NCBI GenBank assembly: GCA_025765615.1
Contig: JAIVFJ010000340.1
Span: 1 to 61,409 of the forward strand
DNA from: Zopfochytrium polystomum
Taxonomy: Eukaryota; Chytridiomycota; Chytridiomycetes; Chytridiales; Chytridiaceae
Direction: 5' to 3'
Length of the DNA stretch: 61,409 nt
Made by a program: the position numbers and the translations under genes. Below the pieces are notes generated by a model. That model saw only the letters and a program-made list of their open reading frames with translations. It was not told the origin of the DNA and did no database searches. Positions 25,089 through 35,926 of this stretch are shown one piece after another; the first letter of the stretch is position 1; each line of letters opens with the position of its first letter.

Positions 25089-27627
25089 TTATTGAAATGT
25101 TAGTTTATGAGAAGTACCAGCCACCCAAACAAGTCCATACTTCTCATACAGCAATTTCAACCTCTTGCCAAAATCAACCGCTCAAACCATGTTGCATCTC
25201 TCCAAGACTGACTTCCAAATGGAAATAATATCAGTCGACAGCACACGTCGAAAATCCGCACCACTTGATGAAAAGCCAGTTAGGGGATTCCTCGGACGCC
25301 CTCAATTCAAAAAACCTGGAAGCCTCACAGAAGACTGACTCCACCCATACTTCCTTTAAGCAGCTGGCGACATTGTTTGTAATCACCAGTCCAGAGCAAG
25401 GATCCAACATTTGAGCGACATAATCCAGTTCCGGTGATTGAACGTTCGACATATTGGGAACAATAAAATGTTCCATATAGTGATAGGTGTGGCTCGAGTA
25501 AGCAGAAAGGAGATGCATCAGAGAATGTGTAATCATTGGAGATGCCAAATGGAAACCAACGACTTGTTTGCGAAGCAGGCGGACAGCTTTCATCACTAGA
25601 AATCCATTCCAGAGACAAACATTTACCAACGAGGTTTAAATGTTTCTCGTTCAAGATCTTCAAGCAGTAAACGTTCCATATCTTCAATTGATGCAGATTT
25701 TTTGTTGATAAGGATAGCCATCTGTTCAGTAAACGCTATGGTAAATGCCTCCGAGACATATAACGAATCCTCATGAATTCTGTTCCAAAGCACAACCATA
25801 TCGGACAGAGTTATAAAACTTAGATGTTGAATCACTGTCATTACGACACGTTCCATATTTTCGACAAGCTCCGAATCAAAACCCCATTTGTAATCAATGT
25901 TTCTGAATAAAAATTGAACCAATGGCTGAACGTGCTCCACAAATCCGCGCTGTGCTAGGACGTTTGATAGAACTGGAAAGCAGCTCCCATGTAGGTGCCA
26001 GTCCACTGAAGCTTCCAGGGAATAATTTGGAAGGAACTTGAGAATGGCGTTTAAAAGCTGAAGAAGCATTCTGTCAGACATTTCCGGTACCAAGCAAGCG
26101 ATAAGTCTTCCAACACCTTCCTCTTTGTTTAGTTTTGACAATACCATAGGAAAACATTTTTCAATGTGGTGTAAGCGGAGTTCAGACTTATTGTTGCCCA
26201 AATTGTAAAGCAGATCCAAATGTTCGAGCTCAATAGCAAGCACAAATATAGAATGGTAGCGCTGGCCTGACAAATTGCGACAAAGAGCTTTAGCATTCCG
26301 ATCAATCTCAATGGCGATATAATTGAGATGACAATCTTCGCTTCCACAAATTGGAAGATAATCCAGTGTGGTTGAATAAAGGATGTTGGAATAGCAGCGA
26401 ATCAGCTCGTCAACATTTGATTCGAATTCTCCACTGTTGGGTCCAACATAATGATAATGCAGTTTAGACAGACCAACGTTCAGGGAGTTCAAACAACTAC
26501 GCATATCGCCAGAGTCTTCAAATGACATTGTCCTTACAATATCGGCAAGAATACCAATAAGCTTTGGTGCTTGTTCGCCAATCACATCTACACAAAGCGG
26601 TCGTAATGAATTTTAGTTGCCTTTCAATGAATGCTTTATAGACGGGGGCATCAGACTTGTCGATTTCAAGTTCGGAGATGGTTTGTAGCATAGTGTCAAG
26701 TGCGAGTCCCATCACCTTGTCTGAATCCAAGAAACGAACAAACCATACAGGCTGTTTACCGCAATTGTTGGGATCCATTTCTCGAACCACGATTTGTTTC
26801 CAAAATGGAATCCAATAAGGACTGGTACAAATAGACCGAAAACACGAGTTGGTTCTGACCATTGTGTCTTGACAGTGAATTCAAGTACATAAAGGAGATC
26901 CCATGCTTGATGGACACTGTCTGCAGAGAGTGCTGGAATAAGTGCCAAAACAGCTGAAACAAGCAGTTGCAAAAATGGATCAAATTCCGGCTCAGATTCA
27001 TTTTCGACTATAATTGATATCTTTTTGCTACATTCAACAAGGAATTCAAGATGGGTTTGGACATAGGTTTCCAAGTATTGAAGAGCTTCCATAGCTTGAT
27101 CGCTGTCAAAGCTGCTGATCAGTAAGTTGATGAGAGGACCGTCACCACGATGAAACTCTATCAATCATGCCCTTCCAGAATTTCAAACGCATCTCAAATG
27201 GCCTCAGCTGAAGGGACTGCCCGACCTCGAAGGAAGAGTTTATAGCTTGGGCTGAAAGATTGTCCAAATGGCAGGCGGGGGGTTGGACGATGCTTTCTAC
27301 GGGAAATAGAAAGGGAATTGATTGTAAAATCGCATGATCTTCCTCTGAACCATAAAGATCAAAAGCGTAGGATAGATCTATGTAGCTCCAAATAGCGACC
27401 AATGTGGAGAAGAAGAAAGGGCTATGGAACTTCTTTGGCCCGCAGTGCTTCGTAACTGACAAGAGCGCAATTCGGAGGATTGGATCAATAAGAAATGGCT
27501 TTACAAAACGACGTCCAACGACTGATCGGGCAAGGGAGCAGCAGCAAGAGAGTCGAGTAAGATCCAAGAAGGTCAGCAAGCTGAAGATGGCACAGATCAC
27601 TTCGTCGGGAAGGCGAAAAAGATGCAT
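25089..27627 (-). pseudogene. Large F-box protein, paralog 1, multiply frameshifted
   Basis: Minus-strand ATG 27627 gives an F-box: MHLFRLPDEVICAIFSLLTF, LDLTRLSCCCSLARSVVGR. A long helical, HEAT-like body follows, alignable throughout with the 28344-30996 pseudogene. Frame changes occur near 27155, 26800, 26590 (one extra A) and 25625, and a TGA lies in the last conserved block (near 25162). After that the sequence reads KLLYEKYGLVW like the end of the paralog. No GT-AG introns explain the breaks, and the paralog is continuous at three of them. Intact it would be about 820 residues. GC content and lack of AAAATTGA promoters mark it as host-type. It presumably once acted as an SCF substrate adaptor. 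Confidence 0.78.
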
Positions 27628-28343
27628 GTCGTACAGAGATTGTGGCTGTTCGTGTTGTCAAAGATAAGCAAGATCAAAAGAACAGATCGCACCGAAGAGA
27701 TGCGTTACTTGGTGAGAACGACGACGGGAAGGGCGGCGGTTAAGTCAAGGGCGAGCATGACAAGGCGTTCTTTCAGAACGAGTGTGACAAGTCATGCATC
27801 ACGTGAAAGGTCTTGGCGTTGGAGGAGAGAATAATATAAGAACAAAAATCATATAGTATGTTTCGTGTAGTGAGAGAAAGTAGTGAGAGAAATGTAGAAC
27901 CAGATATTCAATAAAGATGAAAAATAATAAAAATACAATATGTTAGTGCTGATCGAGTGGCATGGGATCATATATAGTTGCTGAAGAATAAGATAAGAAA
28001 AAAAATCCAAAAAAATTCAAAGAATATGTGAAGTAATGTGAATTAATGTGAAGTAATGTGAAGTAATGTAAAGTAAAGAAGTGAAGTAGTTAAGTGGAGT
28101 AAGTGAACAAGATGTTCAATAAAGGTAACGTCCAACTGGTGTCGGGAATGGGCGTTCAAAAATATGAACATAATTAATATGGAAGTCTGTTCAACGTAAA
28201 ACAATAAGGAGATTTGAAAAGAAATGAGGGAGAAGATTTTTTTGATATGATATGATATGATATGATATGATACGATATGATACGATATGTGTGTTAGGTA
28301 TATTTCGAGCGTGTTGGGAATGGGTGGTTGACAAGTCGTTCGT
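27628..28343. other. Gap between the F-box paralogs: repeats, no gene
   Basis: It contains GACAAGGCGTTCTTTCAGAACG (27766-27787) and related units, a dispersed-repeat copy (27840-27975), five AATGTGAAGT-type direct repeats (28025-28080), one GTGTCGGGAATGGGCG motif (28139-28154), a TATGA microsatellite (about 28242-28290) and a variant GTGTTGGGAATGGGTGG (28311-28327). No coding potential was recognised. Confidence 0.6.
28139..28154 (+). repeat. Dispersed motif GTGTCGGGAATGGGCG (reference copy)
   Basis: One of eleven near-identical copies, all plus strand: about 14002, 14460, 15541, 15758, 24997, 28139, 28311, 33970, 34098, 35060 and 36422. Most lie just 3' of a gene or upstream of a start; two lie inside coding frames. 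The function is unknown. Confidence 0.65.
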
Positions 28344-30996
28344 TTATTCGTTAGCCCAGACAAGCCCATACTTCTTATACAGTATTTTCACCCTCTCACC
28401 AAATGAAACATTCATGTACCATACTTCCTTCCTCTCCAATGCATCTTTCCATGCTGCGATAACCTTACCTGACAAGACCCTCCGAAACCCAAAGCCTGCT
28501 TCCTCAGATCGCGTTAAATATACGAATCTTACACTCCTGCAGAAGGTTGCCTGCACCCACACCTCTCTCAGACAACTTGCCACCGCTTCCTCATAACAAG
28601 ACCAGACGCTGGTGCCAGCATCTGTGTCACAAAGTCCAGCTCTGGCGATGCCACCTCTGGTGCAGCTGGGACCTCGTCTGGATCGTGGATTTCTCCCGGC
28701 TGACTCGAGTACGCAGCTAGGAGAGACAATAGCGAGGCCATTATACTTGGAGACACCATCGGGGATCCAACTACACTTTGGTGAAGCTGGCGAACCACTT
28801 TCATAACAAGTGTACCACTACGCAGATGATAATCCCGCTGGGCATGTTCAAGGGCTGCAAACAATAACCTTTCTACATCGCTAATAGAAGCAGATTTGGT
28901 GGTGATCAGGCCGGCCATTTGCTTTGCAGATGCTCGAGCCAATGTTTCAGTAAAAATCTCTGGGGTTTCGTAGCCTACTCTTCCAAAGCAAAGTCATGTC
29001 CGCAAACGATATCGGGCTGAGATGGCAGTATCACTGATTCCAAAACGAGGGCACGTATTTTAAAGCCAGGGGAGTGATGCTGCCAGTCATGAGCTATAAT
29101 GTTGTACAAAAATAGCACCAAAGGCTGTACTCGCCCCGAAAATCCACGCTGTGCAAGGGCACCAATGACTGCAGGAAAGCCCAATTGGTGGATGTCACGA
29201 TCCATACTAGTTTCCAGAGAATATTGTGGGAGAATGAGAAGGATAGAATCGAGGATATCAATCAACATGCTTTCGTTCATGTCAGGGGCCAAACGACTAA
29301 TCAGTTTTCCAACGCCTTTTTGTTTGTTCAGTTGTGACACAAGGATAGGAATGCAATGCTTAAGCAATTTCTGACGATGAAGCTCCAACTTGTTTTGGCA
29401 CAGACAGTCCAGCAACTCCAGCGAAACCATGTCAATTGCAAGCACAAAAGCTGTCCTGAACCGTTCGCCCAACAACAAACTACAGAGTTTTGTCAAATCG
29501 ACTTTACGCTCGAGCTTAACAGTGGAACGAATATAGGTGAGATGCAAATCCTTGCCACCACAGATAGGAAGAACTGCCAATGCAAGCGGGCTTGGGTAAA
29601 AGTGAACAAGCTCCTCGACGTCCAATTGGAACTTGATCTTGGCCTTGTCGTCATCTACGTTACTGGGCCTAAAAGCCCAGGGTCCATTCAGAGCAGTCAA
29701 TAGTTTATACAGGCGGCCGTCCAATAATCTCACGCAGCTTTCCAATAATTTCCAGATCGCAGCTTTGAACTGCAAGTTTCTGATGGTCCTCCCGATATCT
29801 GCAAGTGCAGCAATGATTTTTGGAGCGTGTTCCAAATTTACTACAAAACAAAAGTCTTCCAATAGTTGCAGTTGCCTGACAATAAATGCACGGTGATCAT
29901 GCATATCTGACTTGTTCACTTCTCGTTCCTGAAATGCTTGTAGTAATGTATCCTCAGCAGCTCCATCCACCTCAACATAACGAAGGTGCTCTATAAACCG
30001 AGATGCATAACTGAAATCACGACTATCAAGGAAACGGATCACAAACTGTTTCCAAAATACTATCCAATCAGAACTGGCAGACACACAATCACGAACGATA
30101 CTAGCGTCAGGAAATGATGCTTTGGCGGTGAACACAAGCACACAGATGTGTTCCCAAGCTTGCCGGACCATTTCCATCGAGTGAGCAGCAAGTGCTGGAA
30201 GAAGTGATACAAGGGCTTCGACCAGCACCGATGGCAACCATGAGTTTGGTCCCTTCGATTCGACTTGCTCATTATCGTAATATTCACAATCGCTGTCATA
30301 GCTTTTGTGTTTGTATTCCATTGCTTCATTCTCGACCATATCATAGCTTTCAGTAAAGAGCCGAATACGAGATTCCAAGTAGTTGAATGCAGCTTCAGCC
30401 TGAACCGGGTCAAAACTGCGGGTGAGCAAGTAAATATAAGGACGGGTCTTAGGTGTCTCCGTCAAGTCTTTCCAGAATGCAAATCGAACGTCAAAAGGTA
30501 TCAGTGCAATAGAAAATCTCGGCTTCACGGTTCCATCCCCGCAATAAGCATTCACAGCATCTGTGACAAGATGGTCAAGAAGTTGTTCCCCAGGTAAATC
30601 GAACTCGCTCAAGAGAAATTCGATTGGAAATAGGATAGGGATCGACTTTATAGCTGTTACAGCATTATCGATGTCCAAGCCCCGTATGTCGAACGTGCAG
30701 CGCAAATCAATGCAGCATCGGATAGCAACCAGCGCAGAGAATGAGAAGGGACCAGGTTCAGCCGATCGATCGTCCCAGTGGTGGCGGCTGGCTTCTGTGG
30801 CTGAAGCTTTGGCTATGTAGAGCAGTGGGCGAAGCAGCAATGCAGGGACAACGTGGCCTCCGACAACCGATCAGGCAAGGGTGCAGCAGTGAGACAGCTT
30901 TGCGAGATCGGAAAGCGTCAGGAAGCGGCAGACTGCAATCAGCACGTCGTCGGAAAGGCAAAACAGTCGGGGGTTCATCGACGATTGAGTTGACAT
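28344..30996 (-). pseudogene. Large F-box protein, paralog 2, with in-frame stop and frameshifts
   Basis: Minus-strand ATG 30996 gives MSTQSSMNPRLFCLSDDVLI then AVCRFLTLSDLAKLSHCCTL, an F-box. TGA at 30871-30873 follows immediately, where paralog 1 has CGA (Arg), and the frame then stays open for over 620 codons to 28975. The body is helical with repeats of about 40 residues and has no catalytic motif. Further breaks near 28950-28975 and 28575 separate the last two blocks (LITTKSASISDVERLLFAAL; KILYKKYGLVWANE). The two paralogs diverge by roughly half their residues, so the duplication is old, yet each has its own inactivating changes. The neighbouring spliced gene lies 80 bp upstream on the same strand. 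Confidence 0.78.
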
Positions 30997-31075
30997 GTCA
31001 GGCACGAATTTCTTTATTTTTTCAAAACCCTTCACCACTCCTCACCAATGACTGTTGACCACACTGTTTTTTTTT

Positions 31076-32849
31076 TTACTTTGATCGAGCCTTCATAGTC
31101 TTTGCGGTCGTACTTGTACTAACTTTTCCAGTCTTTACAGCAGGCTTAGCGGCTGTGGTCATTCTTGTCTTTCGTCTTACAGGCGCTGCTTTCGCCTTTG
31201 TGTTGGGAGCGGCCTTTACTCGTTTGACTGAGCTTTTGTCTTCGTCAAAACAGTCGCCTTGGGGTTGCTTCGACGTAGATTATTCAAGCGTCCGACAAAA
31301 GTATTCCAGTTTTGCTTCCAGGACGTTAATGCTTCGTTTGCCAGCTTGCGAAGTGTTGCTGCTTTCTTTGGCTGCTTCTCAAGGAATATTTTGAGAATTC
31401 TGTCTGCAAGGAGACAGAAGATTTAATATCCAAAAGTCAAGAAAATCAGGGACTGACCTTGATGTGCTTTTGTTTGTTCAAAAAGCTTTTTAGAGTCAAT
31501 GCCTTTGGTGCCTACTGTTCCACTTGGTTTGGAGCTTGCACGGAATCCTTGCACTCGACTTCCGCTTCGGAAAGAGGACATAGCAGAACCGGAACCATCA
31601 GCGGCTCTTTTAGCACGAACGAGCTGAAAATGTTGAGTGTTACGGACAAAATAAGACAAAAATTCAGGAAACATACTTCGGGAAACGATTTTAAACAGAA
31701 TTTGAAGAAGGGAACAGGAGCTATCGGTGTGGGATCGTCGAGCGTGATCTGATTGAGAATCTTATTGGCGACTTCCTGGTCCGCTTTAGGGAGAGCCTTC
31801 ACATAGTCCTTCAGAGATTTCAGTTCATCCTTGTGGAAACCCCCAGGGAAATCTTCCGCACTCAGGCTTTCCACCAAGAACGTTGCGCACTCTTGATTTT
31901 TTGTGCAGACTTCATTCTCGGCGCCCATCAAGGCGTTGTCAATTTTTGCCTTATAGGCGTCCATGTCATTATTGATATTCTGTGTTGTCTTTAATGTTGT
32001 CTAGAAGGTTCACGACGACTTTATTATAAGAGTGAACCCAGAAAAGCTGCCTTACCAGCCTTTTACGCCCGTAGTTCAACCATTCGTCAACCAACACGGT
32101 CTTCGTATTTACTGCCGTTGCAAACTTTTCCACAAGGTTAGCTTTTCAACAGAAGAAAGAAAAAAGCGTGTCAGTGAGGAGTAAACTGCATCTTGAATGG
32201 CATGGCAGGAACATACGTTTTATACACTGAACTTTAAATCCAGCAAGTGAATCTTCCAAAACCCGTATCAAATACGCCAAAGTTTTCTCACGATTACTTT
32301 TGATCAAGTCCCACTTTCCCTTGAGATTTTTTTTCGCCTCTTCGTTTGGTTCCACAACGGCATGGCCCATAATCAGATTTTTCTTCAGTTGGTTGGCAGC
32401 ATTTGAGATTACAACTGAGTTGCTGCCAACATTATTGATTATCTCCATAATTTGATGTATGTAGGGTTGTCGGCCGGAATTGGAATTGAAGTGGTTCATG
32501 ATAGTCTGGACTTCAACGATCGAACAGTCCTTGACGAGCGGAAGGAAAAAGTGACGGACAAGTTCGTTTAGCTGCAAAAGATGGTGGGCGGTTAGAAATG
32601 TTGTTCCGCAGAGGATGGGCACGAAACAAATGGTGCTGGATATGGAGAGTAGTTTGTTAAACGCACGTCAATGTTGTGATCGTTGTTAAAGCCGCTGGGA
32701 GCTGAAGGCATGTTTCTGATTTCATCAGTGGCCAAGGTGTACAGTAACAGGAAAGGGTTTGCGGATCGGTCAGCAGCTTCGACTCGAATGGGGAAACTGG
32801 CTATGACAGATGCCAATAGACCGAGGAGGAGTGCGCACAAGCTGTTCAT
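31076..32849 (-). CDS. Multi-exon gene for a predicted secreted protein with basic tail
   Basis: ATG 32849 encodes a signal peptide (MNSLCALLLGLLASVIASFP). Introns of about 50-100 bp with GT-AG borders can be placed: after 32667 (donor GTGCGT, acceptor TTTTGCAG, exon 2 from 32571), after about 32217 (GTATGT), about 31999-32053 (GTAAGG..CTTCTAG), about 31622-31675 (GTATGT..TTTCAG), and about 31405-31458 (GTCAGT..TTGCAG). Exons encode helical segments (LNELVRHFFLPLVKDCSIVE; DELKSLKDYVKALPKADQEV). The last exon ends with ILKIFLEKQPKKAATLRKLA and a Lys/Ala-rich H1-like tail, but those two parts are in different frames, so an indel or unseen intron lies near 31240. Family not recognised; host gene by intron content and GC. 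Confidence 0.6.
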
Positions 32850-33274
32850 GGCCAGGGATGGTTTCAGGGAAGAGCGAGAGAGAGCGAGAGAGAGCGAGTT
32901 CCTAGCTGTTGAACGGGAGGGCCGCTATGGATGTTGGGGTTATATATTTGATAAAAGAATATAAAAAAAAGAAAAGAAAATTCCTCTGCGTGCTCTCTGT
33001 TGGAAGGGGCTTGATCAGAGAGAAATAGTTTTTTTTTGCCTCCATTTGCTGTTGAAAGGGGTGGGGACAGGCCACAGCAGAGAAGAAAAATTTGTCTCCA
33101 TTTGCTGAAGCTGTTGAAAGGAGAAGGGACAGGGAAAGCTGGTTTGTTTAATTGAGACAAAAAATCAGCCACAATGGGATCAAAACAAACAATCAGACAC
33201 AGGATCATTGATTAACGATACCATACCTTTTAACGAGACACTCAACCAACCATATAATGAGACACACGCGCAGA

Positions 33275-33425
33275 GCTTTGACAAGGCGTCCTTTCAGAAC
33301 GACGTGACAAGTCGTTCTTGGTGTGTGACATGTTTCACGAGCATGACAAGGCGTCCTTTCAGAACGAGCTTGACAAGGCATACTTTCATAACAAGCTTGA
33401 CATGTCGTTCTTTCTGAATGCCAGC
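33275..33425. repeat. GACAAGGCGTCCTTTCAGAACG cluster 1
   Basis: About five units of 25-30 bp, variants of TTGACAAGGCGTCCTTTCAG and AACGAGC, some with GACATGTCGTTCTTTCTGAA. Related units occur at 27757-27815 and 33785-33960. Confidence 0.7.
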
Positions 33426-33784
33426 ACATTCTATTCCAATTGATTGAACCCTCCCACCGCCAAAGTGTACAATGTGAAAGAGTCGAGATGGATCAAAAAA
33501 GATTGCAAGATGTTGAGAGACAATGAAGAAAATGGTAACAGGGGTTATTGATCGGCTTCAATAGGATTGTGTTGGAATTATCGAGAGATCTAAACAACAA
33601 AGAGACGCGATGAAGGAAATCGTCACAGGGATTTGTTTTGGAAAGATCAAGGCGATTCTAAGGAATTGATTGTGAGATCTGCTTAGATGTAAGGTGGGAG
33701 AGGTACCGCCCGGAAGGATCACAAGAGTGATCGGGACACGCTTCGTTCAATTTTTTCTTTTTCTTTTTCTTTAAAATTTCGTTT

Positions 33785-33960
33785 GACAAGTCATCCTTTC
33801 AGAAATGCGTGACAAGGCGTCCTTTCAGAACGAGCTTGACAAGTCGTTCTTTCTCTGAATGGTTGTGACATGTTTCATGAGCTTGACAAGACATCCTTTG
33901 GGAACGAGCATGACAAGGCAACACGAGCGTGACAAGTCGTTCTTTCTGAAAGTGAGGTCA
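33785..33960. repeat. GACAAGGCGTCCTTTCAGAACG cluster 2
   Basis: About six units of the same family, including GACAAGTCATCCTTTCAGAA and GACAAGTCGTTCTTTCTGAA, and one with a TCATGAGCTTGACAAG join. It lies at the host-like to viral transition. Confidence 0.7.
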
Positions 33961-34167
33961 CTGTGGTATGTGTCAGGAATGGGTGTGAATAATAAAATGA
34001 AAAAAAGTTCAAAAAAAGCATATAATATGTTGGAAAGGAGGTGGGAAATGTTCAATGGAAATAAAGATGAAGTCAAAAGAGGGGGCTTGAGTGGCGTGTG
34101 TCGGGAATGGGCGGGATAAAGATGTAGAGAAGAAAATGAAAAAAAGAGAGAAAAGGTAAAGAAAAAG

Positions 34168-35049
34168 ATGGAGTTACCAGGAGAGATATGGTATATGATA
34201 GGGATATATTATGGGAAACCACTAGGAGTAGCAGTGTCAAAAAACTCAATAATAAATACAAATACGTTCAAAATACAAGTATTAAAATATAATTTTGGAG
34301 ATGAAGAAGAAATAATAAATAAAGGAGGAATGCAAATGAATGAAGAGATATTGGAATACTTTATGAAAAGATGGAAAGCGAAACCAGAAAAAAAATATAC
34401 AATAGTAATAAGACATTTATTAAAGCATTCGAATAATAGTGAATTATTAAAAGAATATATAACGAAACGAGGGATAGGACCATTTGGTCAAAAATTTAGT
34501 TATTCAGGGTGGGATACAAATGAATATTTTGGAAGAGAACGATTTAGGGAAGAGGTGGAAGATGTGGTGAAAGCGAAATACGAGGAAATGTCAAAAACAT
34601 ATATATCACATTGTAATATAGATTACATATATCATTCGGACGTAATTGTGGAAAAATGTGTAGAACACAATAAAAAAGAACTGTTGGAATATGTATTAGA
34701 GGAAGGAGCATCACCATTTGGGGATCTTATTTACTTTTGGAATAAATATGGCATAGTATCAAGAACATTGAAATCAGACGAAATAGCAGAAGTATTAAAA
34801 AAGCATGCAATGAGGCCAAATGCGATAGAAAGACACATTGAAAGATACGGGAAAAAACATAACAATATGACTGATATTGAATGGGAAGATTATTACAAAA
34901 GATTCTTAAGAGCAACACTAGAATGGGATTTTAAAGAAGAGAATACAATAGTATGGAGGAAAATGAAAGAAGAAACGCTGAATATGATAATAGCGAATGA
35001 GATAATAGAAAGTGAAATAAGAAATGAATTAAGAGAAAATGAGATCTGA
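34168..35049 (+). CDS. F-box-like protein with degenerate ankyrin-type repeats, intact
   Basis: ATG 34168 opens an uninterrupted 293-aa frame. The start MELPGEIWYMIGIYYGKPLG is F-box-like. The body contains repeat-like helices (EILEYFMKRWKAKPEKKYTI, LLKHSNNSELLKEYITKRGI, CVEHNKKELLEYVLEEGASP), which resemble the degenerate ankyrin-like repeats often paired with F-box-like ends in giant viruses. Usually the F-box is C-terminal in poxvirus ankyrin proteins; here it is N-terminal. The leader is AT-rich and carries dispersed motif copies. A role in recruiting host ubiquitin ligase is an inference from architecture. Confidence 0.65.
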   Translation: MELPGEIWYMIGIYYGKPLGVAVSKNSIINTNTFKIQVLKYNFGDEEEIINKGGMQMNEEILEYFMKRWKAKPEKKYTIVIRHLLKHSNNSELLKEYITKRGIGPFGQKFSYSGWDTNEYFGRERFREEVEDVVKAKYEEMSKTYISHCNIDYIYHSDVIVEKCVEHNKKELLEYVLEEGASPFGDLIYFWNKYGIVSRTLKSDEIAEVLKKHAMRPNAIERHIERYGKKHNNMTDIEWEDYYKRFLRATLEWDFKEENTIVWRKMKEETLNMIIANEIIESEIRNELRENEI

Positions 35050-35093
35050 AAATGATGGTGTTGTCGGGAATGGGCAGGGGGTCTTGGCGGAGG

Positions 35094-35107
35094 AAAAACT
35101 GAATTTT
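35094..35107 (+). promoter_or_regulatory. Variant AAAATTGA promoter with upstream TTGGCGG
   Basis: TTGGCGGAGGAAAAACTGAATTTTGTG (core AAAAACTGAATTTT) ends about 27 bp before ATG 35136. Confidence 0.65.
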
Positions 35108-35135
35108 GTGAGGGCTTAGTAGAAAAGCATCGGAA

Positions 35136-35732
35136 ATGTGTGACTACAAATACGTGAAAGGGGCCAAGAAAGGGACTGTGTGTGGAGTAAAGTCGAGGGA
35201 TGGAAAGGAAAAGTGTAGTAAACACAGAAAAGAAGGGAAGGGAGAGGAGAAGAAGGTGGTGAAGGTGGTGAAGAAAGAGGAGAAGATGGTGATGAAGTTT
35301 CCAATGGAGATAGTGGGGATGATAATGAGATATGTGGGAGAAGTGAAAGGGAGTATAGATGAGAAGTTGAAGTGGGAAAGGGAGACGGGAATAAAACTGA
35401 AAAGGGGAAGAGTGGAGGTGAATGAAGAAGTGATGAAAAGGAGGAAATGTGAAACATGGAAAAAAAAGGGAGGAATAATGATAAGTTTGACAGCGAAATG
35501 TGAGAAATGTAAGAGAAGTAAGAGATTGATGGTGGAGTGTCCAGAGTATAATAAAAGGATGGACGTGATAAGAATGGAAGGAGAGGAGGAGTATGAGAGG
35601 GAGTACAAATTGATGGCGTGGACCGGTTTGGGGTGGGGTCCAAAACGAGAGGAAGGAGATGAGGCGAATGAGTGGAAGAAGCGAGTGAGAGAGTGGCAAG
35701 ACTGGTTCAGCGAGACATTTCTTTTTATCTAG
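35136..35732 (+). CDS. Zinc-knuckle plus F-box-like protein, intact
   Basis: ATG 35136 gives a 198-aa frame. Residues 2-30 form the Cys/His module CDYKYVKGAKKGTVCG..CSKH also found at 9989 and 23569. A Lys/Glu linker leads to the F-box-like family block (FPMEIVGMIMRYVGEVKGSI, ERETGIKLKRGRVEV) shared with 23948 and 22704. The C-terminal part has a Cys pair (KCEKCKRSKRLMVEC) and a Trp-rich end. It thus links two viral multigene families in one chain. Promoter motif upstream, hairpin 29 bp downstream and a palindrome box complete a full cassette. Function unknown; nucleic-acid or ubiquitin-pathway binding is possible. Confidence 0.68.
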   Translation: MCDYKYVKGAKKGTVCGVKSRDGKEKCSKHRKEGKGEEKKVVKVVKKEEKMVMKFPMEIVGMIMRYVGEVKGSIDEKLKWERETGIKLKRGRVEVNEEVMKRRKCETWKKKGGIMISLTAKCEKCKRSKRLMVECPEYNKRMDVIRMEGEEEYEREYKLMAWTGLGWGPKREEGDEANEWKKRVREWQDWFSETFLFI

Positions 35733-35760
35733 GAAAAGAGCGAATGAGAGAATGTAAGAG

Positions 35761-35805
35761 AAAAGCCCATAGCGCTGCAGCCAGCAGTGTGGTGGGCTTT
35801 TTTTT
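35761..35805 (+). terminator. 3'-end hairpin with T8
   Basis: AAAAGCCCA pairs with TGGGCTTTT around GCGCTGCAGCCAGCAGTG (itself able to pair GCTGC/GCAGC), running into eight T residues, 29 bp after the stop. Confidence 0.72.
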
Positions 35806-35817
35806 ATGACAATTATT

Positions 35818-35835
35818 AGAACGAGGTCACGTGAC
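35818..35835. promoter_or_regulatory. AGAACGAGGTCACGTGAC box
   Basis: Identical in all 18 positions to the box at 4340-4357. The palindrome is 35826-35835. Confidence 0.68.
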
Positions 35836-35861
35836 ATAGACCAGGAAAGTCTTGGCGGGGG

Positions 35862-35877
35862 AAAAAATTGAATTTTT
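35862..35877 (+). promoter_or_regulatory. AAAATTGA-type promoter with upstream TTGGCGG
   Basis: TTGGCGGGGG precedes AAAAAATTGAATTTTT, which lies 50-65 bp upstream of ATG 35927. Because this motif lies downstream of an in-frame alternative codon at 35852, the later ATG is chosen as the start. Confidence 0.72.
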
Positions 35878-35926
35878 ATCGGACTTAGGAGTAGAGCACA
35901 GAGAGCAGCGAAAGAGAAAAGAGAAG

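Larger units (their letters stand above)
32850..34167. other. Junction region between host-like island and second viral block
   Basis: No gene is recognised. It holds an imperfect direct repeat (GAAAGGRGNNGGGACAGG with TTTGTCTCCATTTGCTG, 33040-33140), two clusters of GACAAGGCGTCCTTTCAGAACG units, a GC-richer stretch at 33470-33740 without coding signal, and dispersed motifs at 33970 and 34098. Composition becomes AT-rich after about 33990. Confidence 0.5.

Noticed and set aside
28242..28290. TATGA repeat as a promoter (TATA-like) array
   Set aside because: It is a simple microsatellite not placed before a gene.
34893..35837. Minus-strand frame of about 314 codons
   Set aside because: Its composition (His/Leu/Ser/Phe) is the antisense of the Lys/Glu-rich zinc-knuckle gene, which has its own promoter and hairpin.
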